A stretch of 64,000 nucleotides of DNA, taken from the NCBI RefSeq assembly GCF_000374805.1, contig NZ_KB895349.1, positions 1 through 64,000 on the forward strand, in the 5' to 3' direction. The position numbers and the translations under genes are program-made. The notes under the pieces were generated by a model that made no database searches, was not told where the DNA came from, and saw only the letters and a program-made list of their open reading frames with translations. The stretch is from Chitiniphilus shinanonensis DSM 23277. Its GTDB lineage: Bacteria > Pseudomonadota > Gammaproteobacteria > Burkholderiales > Chitinibacteraceae. Of this stretch, positions 23,995 through 32,797 are shown piece after piece. Each line of letters opens with the position of its first letter. The stretch's first letter is position 1.

Positions 23995-24610
23995 GGGGCG
24001 GCGGATGGGCGGGACGGTGTCCGATGGTGCCGCAGCGGCACGGCGGGCCGCAAGCGCGGCCGATGGTTGCGGCGATGCCGGACCGATGCCGGACCGCGCC
24101 TTCGCGCATGGCCGCGGGCGACGCTGGCGTGAGCGGCCGCGCCGGGCGATCCATCGCACCGCGCGTACGTCGACGGGCGCTGGCGCATCCATCCGTCGGC
24201 GTGGCGCGACGCCGACCAGTGGCGGCGGACAGGGCGGTTGGTTTCCTTGTGGCTTTCTGGGCTCATCAGCCAACGCGGCCCGGCTTGCGCCGCGTGGCGC
24301 GACACGGCGTCTCGCCGTGTCATCGGCCCGGTTGGCGGCGGATTGCACGCATCGACTTCCTACACGGCAATGACAATAACATCATTCTCTAATGACGACG
24401 TTCATCAGCTTTCAGTAGGTATCTGAAATTTAAAGGCTGCGCCCGCGTGGGCATGACATAGCGTGGATCGGTCATGCGCATGGCATGAAGCAGCGCGCTA
24501 CGACCTTCCACGGCGAGCGTCGCCTCGGCGCGCCGCCGCCGCGCCCGAAGGCCGCTCGCCCGCGATATCCGACTCCCGGGGCCATGGCCCCGCATGCAAG
24601 GAGCAACAAC
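23995..24610. other. Intergenic region, 616 bp, no supported gene
   Basis: The left two thirds are GC-rich and open in several frames but without RBS or recognisable protein. A perfect GACACGGCG/CGCCGTGTC hairpin lies at about 24301-24321. From 24360 to 24445 the DNA turns AT-rich (AATGACAATAACATCATTCT, then TCTGAAATTTAAAGG), the likely promoter of the next gene. Confidence 0.4.
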
Positions 24611-26356
24611 ATGGGCAAGTTCACTGTTCTGGAGGCGGGCCTGACCCGCTTCGACCTGGACAAGGTCATCGCGCTCGGCCGGCCCTGTCGGCCGCGCATC
24701 CTCGTCGTCACCGAGCCGAGCCTCAACTACCGCCCCAATTCCGACTTCGGGCTGTGGCGCTTCCTGCACGGCCTGACGGTGGCCGCCGGCGTGACCAACA
24801 AGCCGGTGCTGACGCTGGCCTACCGCGGCTCGCACAGCCCCGCCAGCATCGCCATCGAGGACGACAGCTACACCATCGCCAACAACTTCAACTTCGCCAC
24901 CGCCAGCCCGGCGGTCACCGTGGCCAACTACGACCAGATCTGGCTGTTCGGCATCGCCGACGGCCCGGCGCTGCCGGACAACCAGGTGCAGGTGATCGCC
25001 AACTTCATGAACGCCGGCGGCGGCGTGTTCGCCACCGGCGACCATGCCACGCTGGGCAACGGCCTGTGCGGCGACCTGCCGCGCATCCGCCGCATGCGCG
25101 AATGGAGCGCCATCCCGATGGGCATCGAGGACGACGTGGACACCGCGGTGCAGCGCATCGACACCGTGGTCAATCCCGGCGCGGGCGGGGTCTACGAGTT
25201 CGACGACCAGTCGGACAACATCCCCCAGCGCATCTATCCCAACTACAAGGTCACGCCCAGCGGCAGCCTGTGGAAGGCGGAGATCCATCCCCTGCTGCGC
25301 CTGCCGGGCGGCACCCTGGTGCGTACCGAGGGCACGGGCGTGGATGCCCTGTTCGCCAACGACATGGACGTGCTGCCCGACCACCCGCACGAAAGCATCT
25401 GCCGTGTGCCCAGCGCATCGCAGCTGGACGACACGTACACCCGCACCAATCCCGACTTCGCCGAATTCCAGCCGTCGGCGGCCACGCCGTCCACGCGGCA
25501 GAACGCCGAGATCGTGGCCTACGCGGTCTCGGGCGGGCGGGCGATCTACCGCGTCGGCTACTGGAAGCCGCCGGTACGACCGCGCATGTTCGGCGTGATC
25601 AGCGCCTACGACGGCCGGCTGGCCCAGCCCTACGCCGGCCAGACCCAGCGTCCGGGCCGCATCGTCTGCGACTCCACCTGGCACCACTACGTCAACACCA
25701 ACCTGGACGCCACCGGCACCAGCCGCACCGGCCTGGGCGTGTGGTCCGGCGGCACCCCGGGCAGCGGCACCTTCACCCCGTCGGCCGACCTGGAGAAGAT
25801 CTACGGCTACTACCGCAACATCGCCGCGTGGCTGCAACCGGCCAACCGCGTGTGGTGCCGCCTGCTGTGGGATCTGGTGGCGGTGCGCTTCAACGCCAAG
25901 CTGATCGAGGAACTGCTGGAAGTCGACCGCCTGCGCAACTGGCGCGACCTGGTCGGCCTGGGCCGCGAGGCGGCGCAACTGATCGGCAAGGAACGCGGCC
26001 CCGGCTTCGCCGAGGCACTGATCGACGACGTGCTGTCGCTGGACGAACAGAGCGGCGGCCTGGCCGACGCCCTGCGCGCCGACCTGCTGGGCGACACCGA
26101 TCTGGATACGCTGTCGCTGCGCCACGGCGTGCTCGGCGCGTTGCTGGCGCACTTGGCGCAGGAGCTGCCGCCGCATGACGACGCCGCGGCGTTCAAGGCG
26201 CTGTCGCGCGGGGTGGACAAATTGGTCAAGCCGCTGGCCGCCGTCGCCCAGAGCGCGCTGCAACAGGGCCTGGACGACCAGGCCAGGCGCACCGAACGCA
26301 CCCTGGCCGTACTCAAACGCCGCGCCCCGCCGGTCAAGACGCGTGGCAAGGAGTAG
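24611..26356 (+). CDS. Orphan protein with possible class I glutamine-amidotransferase-like N-terminal fold
   Basis: 581 residues, family not recognised. The ATG at 24611 follows AAGGAG at 7-8 bp; a longer frame upstream is GC-rich and basic and unlikely to be translated. Residues 28-140 alternate strand and helix: RILVVTEPSLNY, PVLTLAYRGS, YDQIWLFGIADG, then VIANFMNAGGGVFATGDHAT. This resembles ThuA/GATase1-like folds, where a sheet-edge loop carries a G-x-F-x-G-D-H motif. The middle is rich in Pro, Thr and Asp. The last 150 residues are helical and charged (WRDLVGLGREAAQLIGKERG, FKALSRGVDKLVKPLAAVAQ). No signal peptide. It stands alone with its own AT-rich promoter and a hairpin after the stop, so it is probably real. 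Confidence 0.7.
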   Translation: MGKFTVLEAGLTRFDLDKVIALGRPCRPRILVVTEPSLNYRPNSDFGLWRFLHGLTVAAGVTNKPVLTLAYRGSHSPASIAIEDDSYTIANNFNFATASPAVTVANYDQIWLFGIADGPALPDNQVQVIANFMNAGGGVFATGDHATLGNGLCGDLPRIRRMREWSAIPMGIEDDVDTAVQRIDTVVNPGAGGVYEFDDQSDNIPQRIYPNYKVTPSGSLWKAEIHPLLRLPGGTLVRTEGTGVDALFANDMDVLPDHPHESICRVPSASQLDDTYTRTNPDFAEFQPSAATPSTRQNAEIVAYAVSGGRAIYRVGYWKPPVRPRMFGVISAYDGRLAQPYAGQTQRPGRIVCDSTWHHYVNTNLDATGTSRTGLGVWSGGTPGSGTFTPSADLEKIYGYYRNIAAWLQPANRVWCRLLWDLVAVRFNAKLIEELLEVDRLRNWRDLVGLGREAAQLIGKERGPGFAEALIDDVLSLDEQSGGLADALRADLLGDTDLDTLSLRHGVLGALLAHLAQELPPHDDAAAFKALSRGVDKLVKPLAAVAQSALQQGLDDQARRTERTLAVLKRRAPPVKTRGKE

Positions 26357-26374
26357 GGGCGCGAAGCGCCCCTG
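26356..26374 (+). terminator. Hairpin after the orphan gene
   Basis: AGGGGCGCGAAGCGCCCCT immediately past the stop, a perfect 8-bp stem with a GAA loop but no T tract. It leads straight into the type-B repeat. Confidence 0.5.
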
Positions 26375-26492
26375 GGAAGGGGGAAGAGGGAAGGGGGAAG
26401 GGTAAAAGCAACTGCAACGGCCACAACCACGGCCGGCGATGTGGGTGTTGCCTTTGAAGTTACCCTTCCCTCTTCCCCCTTCTCCCTTCCCA
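26373..26492. repeat. Type-B homopurine/homopyrimidine hairpin element, copy 1
   Basis: Left arm of about 30 purines (GGGAAGGGGGAAGAGGGAAG and more) is followed by GGTAA and a 55-bp centre, then a matching pyrimidine arm (TTACCCTTCCCTCTTCCCCC and more). The arms are near-perfect inverted complements. The centre contains CAACTGCAAC and CCACAACCACGG, similar to the flanks of the large element at 20 kb. It separates convergent stop codons. A second hairpin, GGTTTTGAAG/CTTCAAAACC, follows at 26493-26518 and overlaps the stop of the TauE gene. Confidence 0.88.
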
Positions 26493-26509
26493 GGTTTTGA
26501 AGCCCCGCT

Positions 26510-27268
26510 TCAAAACCAGGCCTTGGCGAACAGCGACAGCCCGGTGGCGATGGTGACCGCCTCGAAGGCGCGCTTGATGGTGTGGTTGCCGCGCGCCAGG
26601 CCCCAGTGGGCGCCGAGGTAGCCGCCGAGCACGGAAGCGGCCAGCAGCACCGGCACCCAGGGCCAGTGGATGCCGGCCTGCATCGCCAGCGCGATGGCGC
26701 CGGCGCCGTTCCAGAACAGCCCCACCAGCACCAGGGTGTAGGCGACCGCCTGCTTGTAGTCCATGCCGAACCAGCCGATCAGCCATAGCGTGACGAACAG
26801 GCCGGTGCCGGAGGTGAGCGAGCCGTTCAGTATGCCGATGCCGAACAGCACCGCGCCGCCCAGCCAGAGCTGCCAGCCGTGGCGGTGGCGCGGCGCGGCA
26901 TGCTGACCGTGCGCGGGCGACAGCAGCGAATGCACGCCCAGGCCGGTGGTCAGTACCGCCAGCGCCAGCAGTGCCGCGTGCTCCGGCACCGCCAGGATCA
27001 GTTGCGCGCCCAGCCACACCCCCGGCAGGCCGAACGCCAGCACCACCAGCGAGAAGCGCCAGTCCAGCGTGCGGGCGCGCAGATGCTTCATCGTCGCGCC
27101 CACGCCCAGCGCCACCGACGCCAGCTTGTGCGTCGCCAACGCCACAGGAAACGCCAGCCCGAGAAACAGCAGGATCGGCAACTGCAACAACCCCGCGCCC
27201 CCGCCGGCCAGCGACGACAGCGTGTTGGCGATCAGCGAAACGACGAACAGCAGGATCAGGTCGGGCAT
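26510..27268 (-). CDS. TauE/SafE-family sulfite/organosulfonate exporter
   Basis: 252 residues with 7-8 hydrophobic helices. TauE family marks: [20 protein letters not shown] at the N-terminus, [20 protein letters not shown], and the repeat half [20 protein letters not shown]. The family moves sulfite, sulfoacetate or related anions outward; DUF81-type members remain uncharacterised. No Shine-Dalgarno sequence precedes the ATG; the upstream DNA is a half copy of the type-B repeat. It ends within a hairpin. Confidence 0.88.
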   Translation of the reverse strand: MPDLILLFVVSLIANTLSSLAGGGAGLLQLPILLFLGLAFPVALATHKLASVALGVGATMKHLRARTLDWRFSLVVLAFGLPGVWLGAQLILAVPEHAALLALAVLTTGLGVHSLLSPAHGQHAAPRHRHGWQLWLGGAVLFGIGILNGSLTSGTGLFVTLWLIGWFGMDYKQAVAYTLVLVGLFWNGAGAIALAMQAGIHWPWVPVLLAASVLGGYLGAHWGLARGNHTIKRAFEAVTIATGLSLFAKAWF

Positions 27269-27270
27269 TG

Positions 27271-27305
27271 AAGGCGGAGAAGGGGGAAGAGGAAGGGCGA
27301 AGGGT
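27271..27305. repeat. Type-B repeat, half copy
   Basis: GGAGAAGGGGGAAGAGGAAG followed by GGCGAAGGGTAGC matches one arm of the type-B element without an opposing arm. It lies between the TauE start and a type-A copy. Confidence 0.6.
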
Positions 27306-27310
27306 AGCAA

Positions 27311-27514
27311 AAACCCCAAATCTTGAACCACAGAGAGCACAGAGAACACAGAGTTTCACAGAGAAAACCCAAGGCAAAGAGAGAACCCCGATCGGCCTGA
27401 CTGCCGCAGTCCATGCGGCGCGCGCTCTTCCTTCGGTTTCTCGCCTCTCTCTTCTTGGTTTTCTCTGTGAAACTCTGTGTTCTCCGTGTCCTCTGTGTTT
27501 CAAGATTTGGGGTT
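27311..27514. repeat. Type-A intergenic hairpin element, copy 5
   Basis: Left arm AAACCCCAAATCTTGAACCA, right arm TTTCAAGATTTGGGGTTCAG, inner arms with CACAGAGAACACAGAGTTTC. A 90-bp unique centre, as in copy 1. It starts 24 bp past the stop of the ABC exporter gene. Confidence 0.9.
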
Positions 27515-27537
27515 CAGGTTTTTTCCCTTCCCGAATT

Positions 27538-29298
27538 TCACCCCACCTCGCCGGTCTGCAAGCGCCACAAGCCGGCGTAGGCGCCGCCGTGGGCCAGCAG
27601 TTGGTCGTGGGTGCCGCTTTCCACCACCTGGCCGTGTTCCAGCACGTGGATGGCGTCGGCGTGGCGCACGGTGGAGAGCCGGTGCGCGATCACCAGCGTG
27701 GTGCGGCCTTGCGCCACCCGCGCCAGCGAACGCTGGATGGCGGCTTCGGTTTCGTTGTCCACGGCGCTGGTGGCTTCGTCCAGGATCAGGATCGGCGGGT
27801 CCTTGAGGATGGCGCGCGCCAGGGCGATGCGCTGGCGCTGACCGCCGGACAGTTTCTGCCCGCGCTCGCCCACCGGGGTGGCGTAGCCGCGCGGCAGGGC
27901 GGCGATGAAGTCGTGCGCTTCGGCCGCGCGCGCGGCGGCTTCGATCTGCGCCGGGGTGGCGTGCGGCATGCCGTAGGCGATGTTCTCGGCCACGCTGCCG
28001 TCGGTGAGGAACGGCTCCTGCGGCACGTAGCCGATGGCGCGGCGCAGGTCCTGCAAGTCCAGCCCGCCGATGTCGCGACCGTCGATCTCCACCCGGCCGG
28101 CGCCGGGTACGTAGAAGCGCAGCAGCAGCTTGATCAGCGTGCTCTTGCCCGAGCCGGTGCTGCCGACGAAGCCGATGGTGCGTCCGGCCGGCAGCGTCAG
28201 GTCGATGGCGGACAGCGTCGGCCGCTGGCCGTCGTAGCTGAAATCCACGTTGCGGAACACCACCTCGCCGGCCACCGCGTCGCGCGCCAGCGCCGCGCCG
28301 GCGTAGGGGATGCCGATGGGGGTCTGGATCAGGTTCAGCACCCGCTCGATCGACGCCATCGAGCGCTGGTACAGGTCGGCGATCTCGGCCAGCCCGGTGA
28401 ACGGCCAGAGCAGGCGCTGGGTGAGGTAGACCAGCACGCTGTAGCTGCCGACGGCGATCTCGCCGTGCAGCGCCATCCAGCCGCCGTACACCAGCGTCAC
28501 CACGAAGCCGGCCAGGATCGCCATGCGGATTACCGGGGTGATGGCGCTGGACAGCCGGATCGCCGCGGCGTTGGTGCGCACGTACTCGGTGCTGGCGGCG
28601 GCGACGTGGGCCGCTTCGAAATCCTCGGCGGCGTAGCTCTTGATGGTGGCGATGCCGTACAGGTTGTTGTTGAGCCGGCCATTGATGCGCCCGGCCGCCT
28701 CGCGAACCTCGGCATAGCGCGGCGCCAGCCGCCGCTGGAACCAGAAGGTGCCCCACAGGATCAGCGGCACCGGCAGCAGCGAGATCAGCGCCAGCTTGGG
28801 CGCCAGCGCGAAGAACACCGCCGCGATCAGCAGCGACGACATCACGATCTGGATGATGGCGTTGGCGCCGGTGTTGAGAAAGCGCTCCATCTGGTTGATG
28901 TCGTCGTTCATCACCGACAGCAGATTGCCGCTGGAGCGGTTCTCGAACCACGACAGCTCCAGCCGCTGCACGTGCGCATACGCCTCCAGCCGCAGCCGGT
29001 GTTGCAGGTTCTGCGCCAGATCGCGCCACGCCACCGAGTACAGGTACTGGAACAGCGATTCGCCGGCCCAGATCAGCACCGTCAGCACCCCCAGCCACGC
29101 CAGTTGCGACGACACCTCCACCACGCCCAGCCGGGCGAGGAAGGAATCCTGGCGGCTGACCACCACGTCCACCGCCACCCCGATCAGCACTTCGGGCAGC
29201 ACGTCGAACAGCTTGTTCAGCGACGAATACAGCGTGGCCAGCCATGCATCGCGGCGGTAGGTGCGGGCGTGATCGAACAGCTTCTTCAACGGGTGCAT
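27538..29298 (-). CDS. MsbA-like ABC exporter (fused permease-ATPase)
   Basis: 586 residues, the standard half-transporter length. An N-terminal six-helix exporter domain with [20 protein letters not shown] and [20 protein letters not shown] (coupling helix 1 region). The ATPase domain follows: Walker [11 protein letters not shown]-loop YVPQEPFL, signature [14 protein letters not shown], Walker [13 protein letters not shown], and H-loop VIAHRLST. It works as a homodimer exporting lipids or hydrophobic drugs across the inner membrane. GGAAG precedes the ATG at 29298. No dedicated partner genes are nearby. Confidence 0.93.
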   Translation of the reverse strand: MHPLKKLFDHARTYRRDAWLATLYSSLNKLFDVLPEVLIGVAVDVVVSRQDSFLARLGVVEVSSQLAWLGVLTVLIWAGESLFQYLYSVAWRDLAQNLQHRLRLEAYAHVQRLELSWFENRSSGNLLSVMNDDINQMERFLNTGANAIIQIVMSSLLIAAVFFALAPKLALISLLPVPLILWGTFWFQRRLAPRYAEVREAAGRINGRLNNNLYGIATIKSYAAEDFEAAHVAAASTEYVRTNAAAIRLSSAITPVIRMAILAGFVVTLVYGGWMALHGEIAVGSYSVLVYLTQRLLWPFTGLAEIADLYQRSMASIERVLNLIQTPIGIPYAGAALARDAVAGEVVFRNVDFSYDGQRPTLSAIDLTLPAGRTIGFVGSTGSGKSTLIKLLLRFYVPGAGRVEIDGRDIGGLDLQDLRRAIGYVPQEPFLTDGSVAENIAYGMPHATPAQIEAAARAAEAHDFIAALPRGYATPVGERGQKLSGGQRQRIALARAILKDPPILILDEATSAVDNETEAAIQRSLARVAQGRTTLVIAHRLSTVRHADAIHVLEHGQVVESGTHDQLLAHGGAYAGLWRLQTGEVG

Positions 29299-29597
29299 AC
29301 GGAAACTTCCAGAAATCCATGACGTTGGAATGAATACGAGCCAACCCATCCAATGTGAAAAATGGATGGCCCATCTTGCCGCGACGCCCATGGTCGCGGC
29401 GCCGAGCCGCAATTTTGCTCGAACTGCCGGGTGGCCCGCCGCCGATGGCGGCAACCCGGCCGGGTAATTTTGCGGATTTGCGGGTTAAGTGAGAACTCCC
29501 GGATATAGCCTCTTTGCAGCTATCGGGGTGATTCCTCTCGGTGATATGAGGGGCGTCGAAAACGAGAAAAACTCAGTTTGGGGCAGGAGAGTTCGTT

Positions 29598-29972
29598 ATG
29601 GATATCCAACGCATGATCGATCTGCACATGAAATGGAAGGCGCGCTTCGAAACCGCGCTGGCGCAACACATCTGGCTGGACGCGGGCGCCATCGCCGTCG
29701 AGAAGGGCTGCCGTCTGAACAATTGGCTGCACAGCGAAGGCCGCGCCCGCTATGGCTACAGCGACGCCTGGAAGGAGTGCGTTCGCGCGCACTCGCAGTT
29801 CCATCGCCAGGCCGCCTACGCGGTACAGCAGATCAACAATGGCAGCGCCTCGGCCGAGGACATCCTCGGCACCGCGTCGCCCTACGAACGCGCGTCGCAG
29901 GAACTGGAGCGCACCCTGGTCCGGCTGCGCCAGAGCGGGCGGCACGACCAGCACGGCGGCATGGCGGCCTGA
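29598..29972 (+). CDS. Stand-alone CZB (chemoreceptor zinc-binding) domain protein 1
   Basis: 124 residues and nothing but a CZB four-helix domain with a short tail. The 3His/1Cys zinc site is complete: H10 (DLHMKWK), C38 (KGCRLNNWL), H65 and H69 (HSQFH). In chemoreceptors and diguanylate cyclases such as DgcZ, CZB domains sense zinc or hypochlorous acid through the Zn-bound Cys. Here the domain is free, without receptor, GGDEF or membrane part. AGGAGA precedes the ATG. Its TGA stop is also the left target-site copy of the adjacent MITE. Two paralogs follow within 3 kb. The usual C-terminal LGxW is LNNW here, making it the most divergent of the three. Confidence 0.9.
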   Translation: MDIQRMIDLHMKWKARFETALAQHIWLDAGAIAVEKGCRLNNWLHSEGRARYGYSDAWKECVRAHSQFHRQAAYAVQQINNGSASAEDILGTASPYERASQELERTLVRLRQSGRHDQHGGMAA

Positions 29973-30144
29973 GAGCCTGTTCGAGATCGTTTCGCGGCAG
30001 CGCCGGGCCCTTCGGGTGCGGGGCATTGCCGGCGCGCTGCCGCGTTGCACGCCGCGCACGGTATGCATACCGCCGCGCGTTCTGCGCCTTGCCGCGCACC
30101 GGCACTGCCCCGGACGCCGTCGCGAAAAGATTTTCAACAGGCTC
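29973..30144. mobile_element. MITE-like element 1
   Basis: 172 bp. Terminal inverted repeats of about 30 bp begin GAGCCTGTT and continue through ATC and TTTCGCG (left) versus ATCTTTTCGCGAC (right, reversed), with a few mismatches. It is flanked by a 3-bp direct repeat TGA (29970-29972 and 30145-30147). The interior is GC-rich and palindromic around CGGTATGCATACCG, without coding capacity. TIR length, TNA-type target duplication and size suggest a remnant mobilised by an IS5-group transposase, though no such gene is in the window. It landed exactly on the stop codon of the CZB gene, restoring it through the duplication. Confidence 0.8.
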
Positions 30145-30300
30145 TGAGCGGCCCGCAACGACCGATGGGCACCCCACCCGCCAGGAAAGTAGCGGCGGGG
30201 TGAAAACCGGAATCTATCGATAAACCTGGATGGTCCAGGCGCGGGGACGATTGTCCGTCCCCGCAGCCGGGCTGTCCCGTCAGCAGTTGGAGTGAACACC

Positions 30301-30654
30301 ATGGATCTGAACGTTGCCCTCAAGGCCCACGGCGAGTGGCGCCTCAAGTTCAGGATCGCCATCGGCAAACAGCAACACCTGGATGCCCGGCATATCGCCG
30401 CCGACGACTGCTGCCCGCTGGGGCAATGGCTGCACGGCGAGGCGCGCAAGCATTTCTCCGACCTGCCCGCCTATACCGAATGCCTGCGCCAGCACGCGCT
30501 GTTCCATCGCGAGGCGGCCAAGGTGGCCAATTCCATCAACGCCAAGCGCTACCGCGAGGCCGAAGTGATGCTGCTGCCCGGCTCGGCCTACGCCCAGCAC
30601 TCCACGGCCTTCGGCGTGGCGGTGATCCGCCTGCGCAGCCAGTTGTACAGCTGA
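30301..30654 (+). CDS. Stand-alone CZB domain protein 2
   Basis: 117 residues. Zinc site at the same positions as paralog 1: H10 (KAHGEWRLKF), C38 (ADDCCPLGQWL), H65 and H69 (RQHALFH). The canonical LGxW motif follows the Cys, and an extra Cys37 sits beside the ligand. The C-terminal helix (LLPGSAYAQHSTAFGVAVIR) closely matches paralog 3. The ATG at 30301 is preferred over the GTG at 30292, which abuts the GGAG. It probably folds as a four-helix bundle dimer in the cytoplasm; no output domain is present. Shares its converging end with the outer-membrane protein gene. Confidence 0.92.
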   Translation: MDLNVALKAHGEWRLKFRIAIGKQQHLDARHIAADDCCPLGQWLHGEARKHFSDLPAYTECLRQHALFHREAAKVANSINAKRYREAEVMLLPGSAYAQHSTAFGVAVIRLRSQLYS

Positions 30655-30681
30655 CGCGCGGGCGTGCCCGTTGCCGGGGCC

Positions 30682-31788
30682 TCAATGCCAGGCGCTGCCG
30701 ACCTGGAAGTAGAACGCGTTGTCGTCCTGGCTGCGGGCCACGTCGATGCCCACCGCCAACCCCAGCTTGCGGGCGATCAGGTAGCGGAAACCCACGCCAG
30801 CGCCCCAGGCGTCGTCGGCGTCGGAGAAATCCTGCCAATGGCCCCAGGCGCGCCCCACGCCGCCGAACGCCAGCACCGACCAGCGCGGCACGAAGGTCCA
30901 GCGCAGCTCCATTTCGCCGGTCAGCGTGTACTGGTCCTGGTAGCGCCCCTTGGGCAGTCCGCGCAGCGAGACGAAGGGCTGGGCGTAGAACGGCACGTCG
31001 CCATCGGTGGCGCGGCCGTCGATGCGCAGGCCCAGGTTCCAGGTCTTGTCCAGCGGCAGCCAGGTGAAGGCGCGCAATTCGTAGGTGTCGAAATCGCGCG
31101 AGCTGCCCAGCCAGTCGCGCGCGGCCTGCGCCTCGATCTCCATGTAACTGCCGCGGGTGGGGTAGAACATGTTGTCGCGGCTGTCGTAGTCGATCACCAG
31201 CCCGGCCTTGCCCACCGCCAGATCGCGGCTGATGTTGCCCAGCTCGTTGGCGATGGCGCCGGTGAAGCGGGTGTCGAGGTCGAAGTAGGTATAGCGCGGC
31301 CCGACGAACCAGCGGCTGTCGCCCAGCTTGACCAGCAGTTGCTGCACCAGCCCCCAGCCGTCCAGCTCGTAGGCGCGCGGCTGGTCGGAGACGCCGTAGT
31401 AGTTGGTGTTGAGGTTGATCTTGCCCAGCCCGCCCAGGTAGCGGTAGCGGTCGCCGCCCCAGGTGCGGAAGTGGAACAGCCCGGCGCCCCAGGTGCCGTT
31501 CTCGGTGGCCATGCCGCCGACGCCGGTGATGTTGGGCGGCTGCATGATGCCGGTTTCCTTGGCGTGGGCATTGGCCTCGGCCATCGATTCGGAGAAGAAC
31601 AGCAGCATGGCGCCGCCGCCGTAGCCCACCGCCGGCTCGGTGATGAGGATAGGCACCGGCAGGAAGCCCTTGCGTTCGAGCAGGTAGTCGCTGGCGTCGA
31701 AGGCGCCGTCCTGCGGATCGCGGAAGCCCTCGGCGTGGGCAAGGCCGGCGAGCAGGCTGCACAGCAGGGCAAGGACGGCACGACGCAT
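30682..31788 (-). CDS. BamA/TamA-family outer-membrane beta-barrel protein
   Basis: 368 residues. Signal peptide MRRAVLALLCSLLAGLAHA, then a glycine- and aromatic-rich barrel of the bacterial surface antigen (Omp85 C-terminal) type: GYGGGAMLLFFSESMAEANA, DYDSRDNMFYPTRGSYMEIE, QPFVSLRGLPKGRYQDQYTL (the VRGF-like loop 6 motif is VSLRGLPKGRY) and WGAGVGFRYLIARKLGLAVG. It ends FYFQVGSAWH, with an unusual His at the very end. No POTRA domains precede the barrel, so it is not a full BamA. Located between CZB genes but on the opposite strand; a functional link is not shown. Confidence 0.88.
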   Translation of the reverse strand: MRRAVLALLCSLLAGLAHAEGFRDPQDGAFDASDYLLERKGFLPVPILITEPAVGYGGGAMLLFFSESMAEANAHAKETGIMQPPNITGVGGMATENGTWGAGLFHFRTWGGDRYRYLGGLGKINLNTNYYGVSDQPRAYELDGWGLVQQLLVKLGDSRWFVGPRYTYFDLDTRFTGAIANELGNISRDLAVGKAGLVIDYDSRDNMFYPTRGSYMEIEAQAARDWLGSSRDFDTYELRAFTWLPLDKTWNLGLRIDGRATDGDVPFYAQPFVSLRGLPKGRYQDQYTLTGEMELRWTFVPRWSVLAFGGVGRAWGHWQDFSDADDAWGAGVGFRYLIARKLGLAVGIDVARSQDDNAFYFQVGSAWH

Positions 31789-32004
31789 CGGGAGGGTCTC
31801 GGAGGATGGTGCTCCAGTATGGCCGCCCGGTGCGGGACCGCCAGGGCGATCGATTCGCCCTCGTGCCGGGATGTCGCGCCGCCTGGCGGCTCGCCATCGT
31901 CATCATTGACCTGATGCAACGGGCCGGGCGGGCTTTGCGCGCATGCTGGCCCATTGACGAAATGGCGAAGCCGCGTCCAGGCGCGGCGGCCCGAGGAGAC
32001 TGCG

Positions 32005-32358
32005 ATGGATTTCGATCACGCGATCATGGCGCACGCCGAATGGCGTCTCAAATTCACCCTGGCCATCGGCCGGCAGGAAACGATCGATGTGGCCCACGTG
32101 GATGCGGACGACTGCTGCGCGCTGGGCACCTGGCTGAAGGGCGACGCCCGCCAGTTGTTCGGCAAGCTGCCGGCCTGGCGCGATTGCCAGGCGCTGCACG
32201 AGCGTTTCCACCACGAAGCTGCCAAGGTGGCGACCGCCATCAACGGTGGCCATTACCACGAGGCGGAAAAGATGCTGCTGCCCGGCTCCAGCTACTGCCA
32301 GGCGTCGAGCGAGCTGACCGGAGCGCTGAACCAGTTGCGCGAGCAGGCGGCGCTGTAG
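32005..32358 (+). CDS. Stand-alone CZB domain protein 3
   Basis: 117 residues from the ATG at 32005 (GAGGAG at 6 bp). Zinc site in the same register as the paralogs: H10 (MAHAEWRLKF), C38 (ADDCCALGTWL), H65 and H69 (ALHERFH). About half of its residues match paralog 2 by eye, including the C-terminal EKMLLPGSSY segment, so the two arose by duplication. Nothing but the CZB domain is encoded. Two type-A hairpins follow its stop. Confidence 0.92.
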   Translation: MDFDHAIMAHAEWRLKFTLAIGRQETIDVAHVDADDCCALGTWLKGDARQLFGKLPAWRDCQALHERFHHEAAKVATAINGGHYHEAEKMLLPGSSYCQASSELTGALNQLREQAAL

Positions 32359-32376
32359 GTTTGGCTGGGCGCTGAA

Positions 32377-32797
32377 GGGCGCTGAAAACTGAAACCTGTA
32401 GACACAGAGCGCGGGGAGTACACAGAGCACACAGAGAAAACCAAACCGGAAATTCTGTTTTCCCAGGTTTCCTGATTTGGGGTTTCTCCGTGCTCTCTGT
32501 GTGCTCCCCGTTCTCTGTGTTCCCAGATTTGAATTTGCCTTTCCGGCCTACCCCGCCAGCTTGGCCGCGGCGTCGCGCAGGGCGGTGAAAGGCGCTAAAA
32601 ACCTGTAGACACAGAGGGCGGGGAGCACACAGAGCACACAGAGAAAACCAAACCGGAAATTCTGTTTTCCCAGGTTTCCTGATTTGGGGTTTCTCCGTGT
32701 TCTCTGTGTGCTCCCCGTTCTCTGTGTTCCCAGATTTGAATTTGCCTTTCCGGTCTTTCCAACCTACCCAGCCAGCTTGGCCGCCGCGTCGCGCAGG
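32377..32797. repeat. Tandem duplication of 207-216 bp carrying two type-A hairpins and a gene end
   Basis: Two units, about 32377-32586 and 32586-32797. Each contains GTAGACACAGAG, GGGGAG, an AGAAAACCAAACCGGAAATT centre, the returning arm, and then a copy of the last 35-40 bp of the lipoamide dehydrogenase gene (CAGCTTGGCCG, GCGTCGCGCAGGGCGGTG). Only the right-hand unit is joined to the real gene; the left carries a detached copy of its 3' end at about 32549-32590. The few differences between units, including one 9-bp indel, suggest a recent event. Confidence 0.92.
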
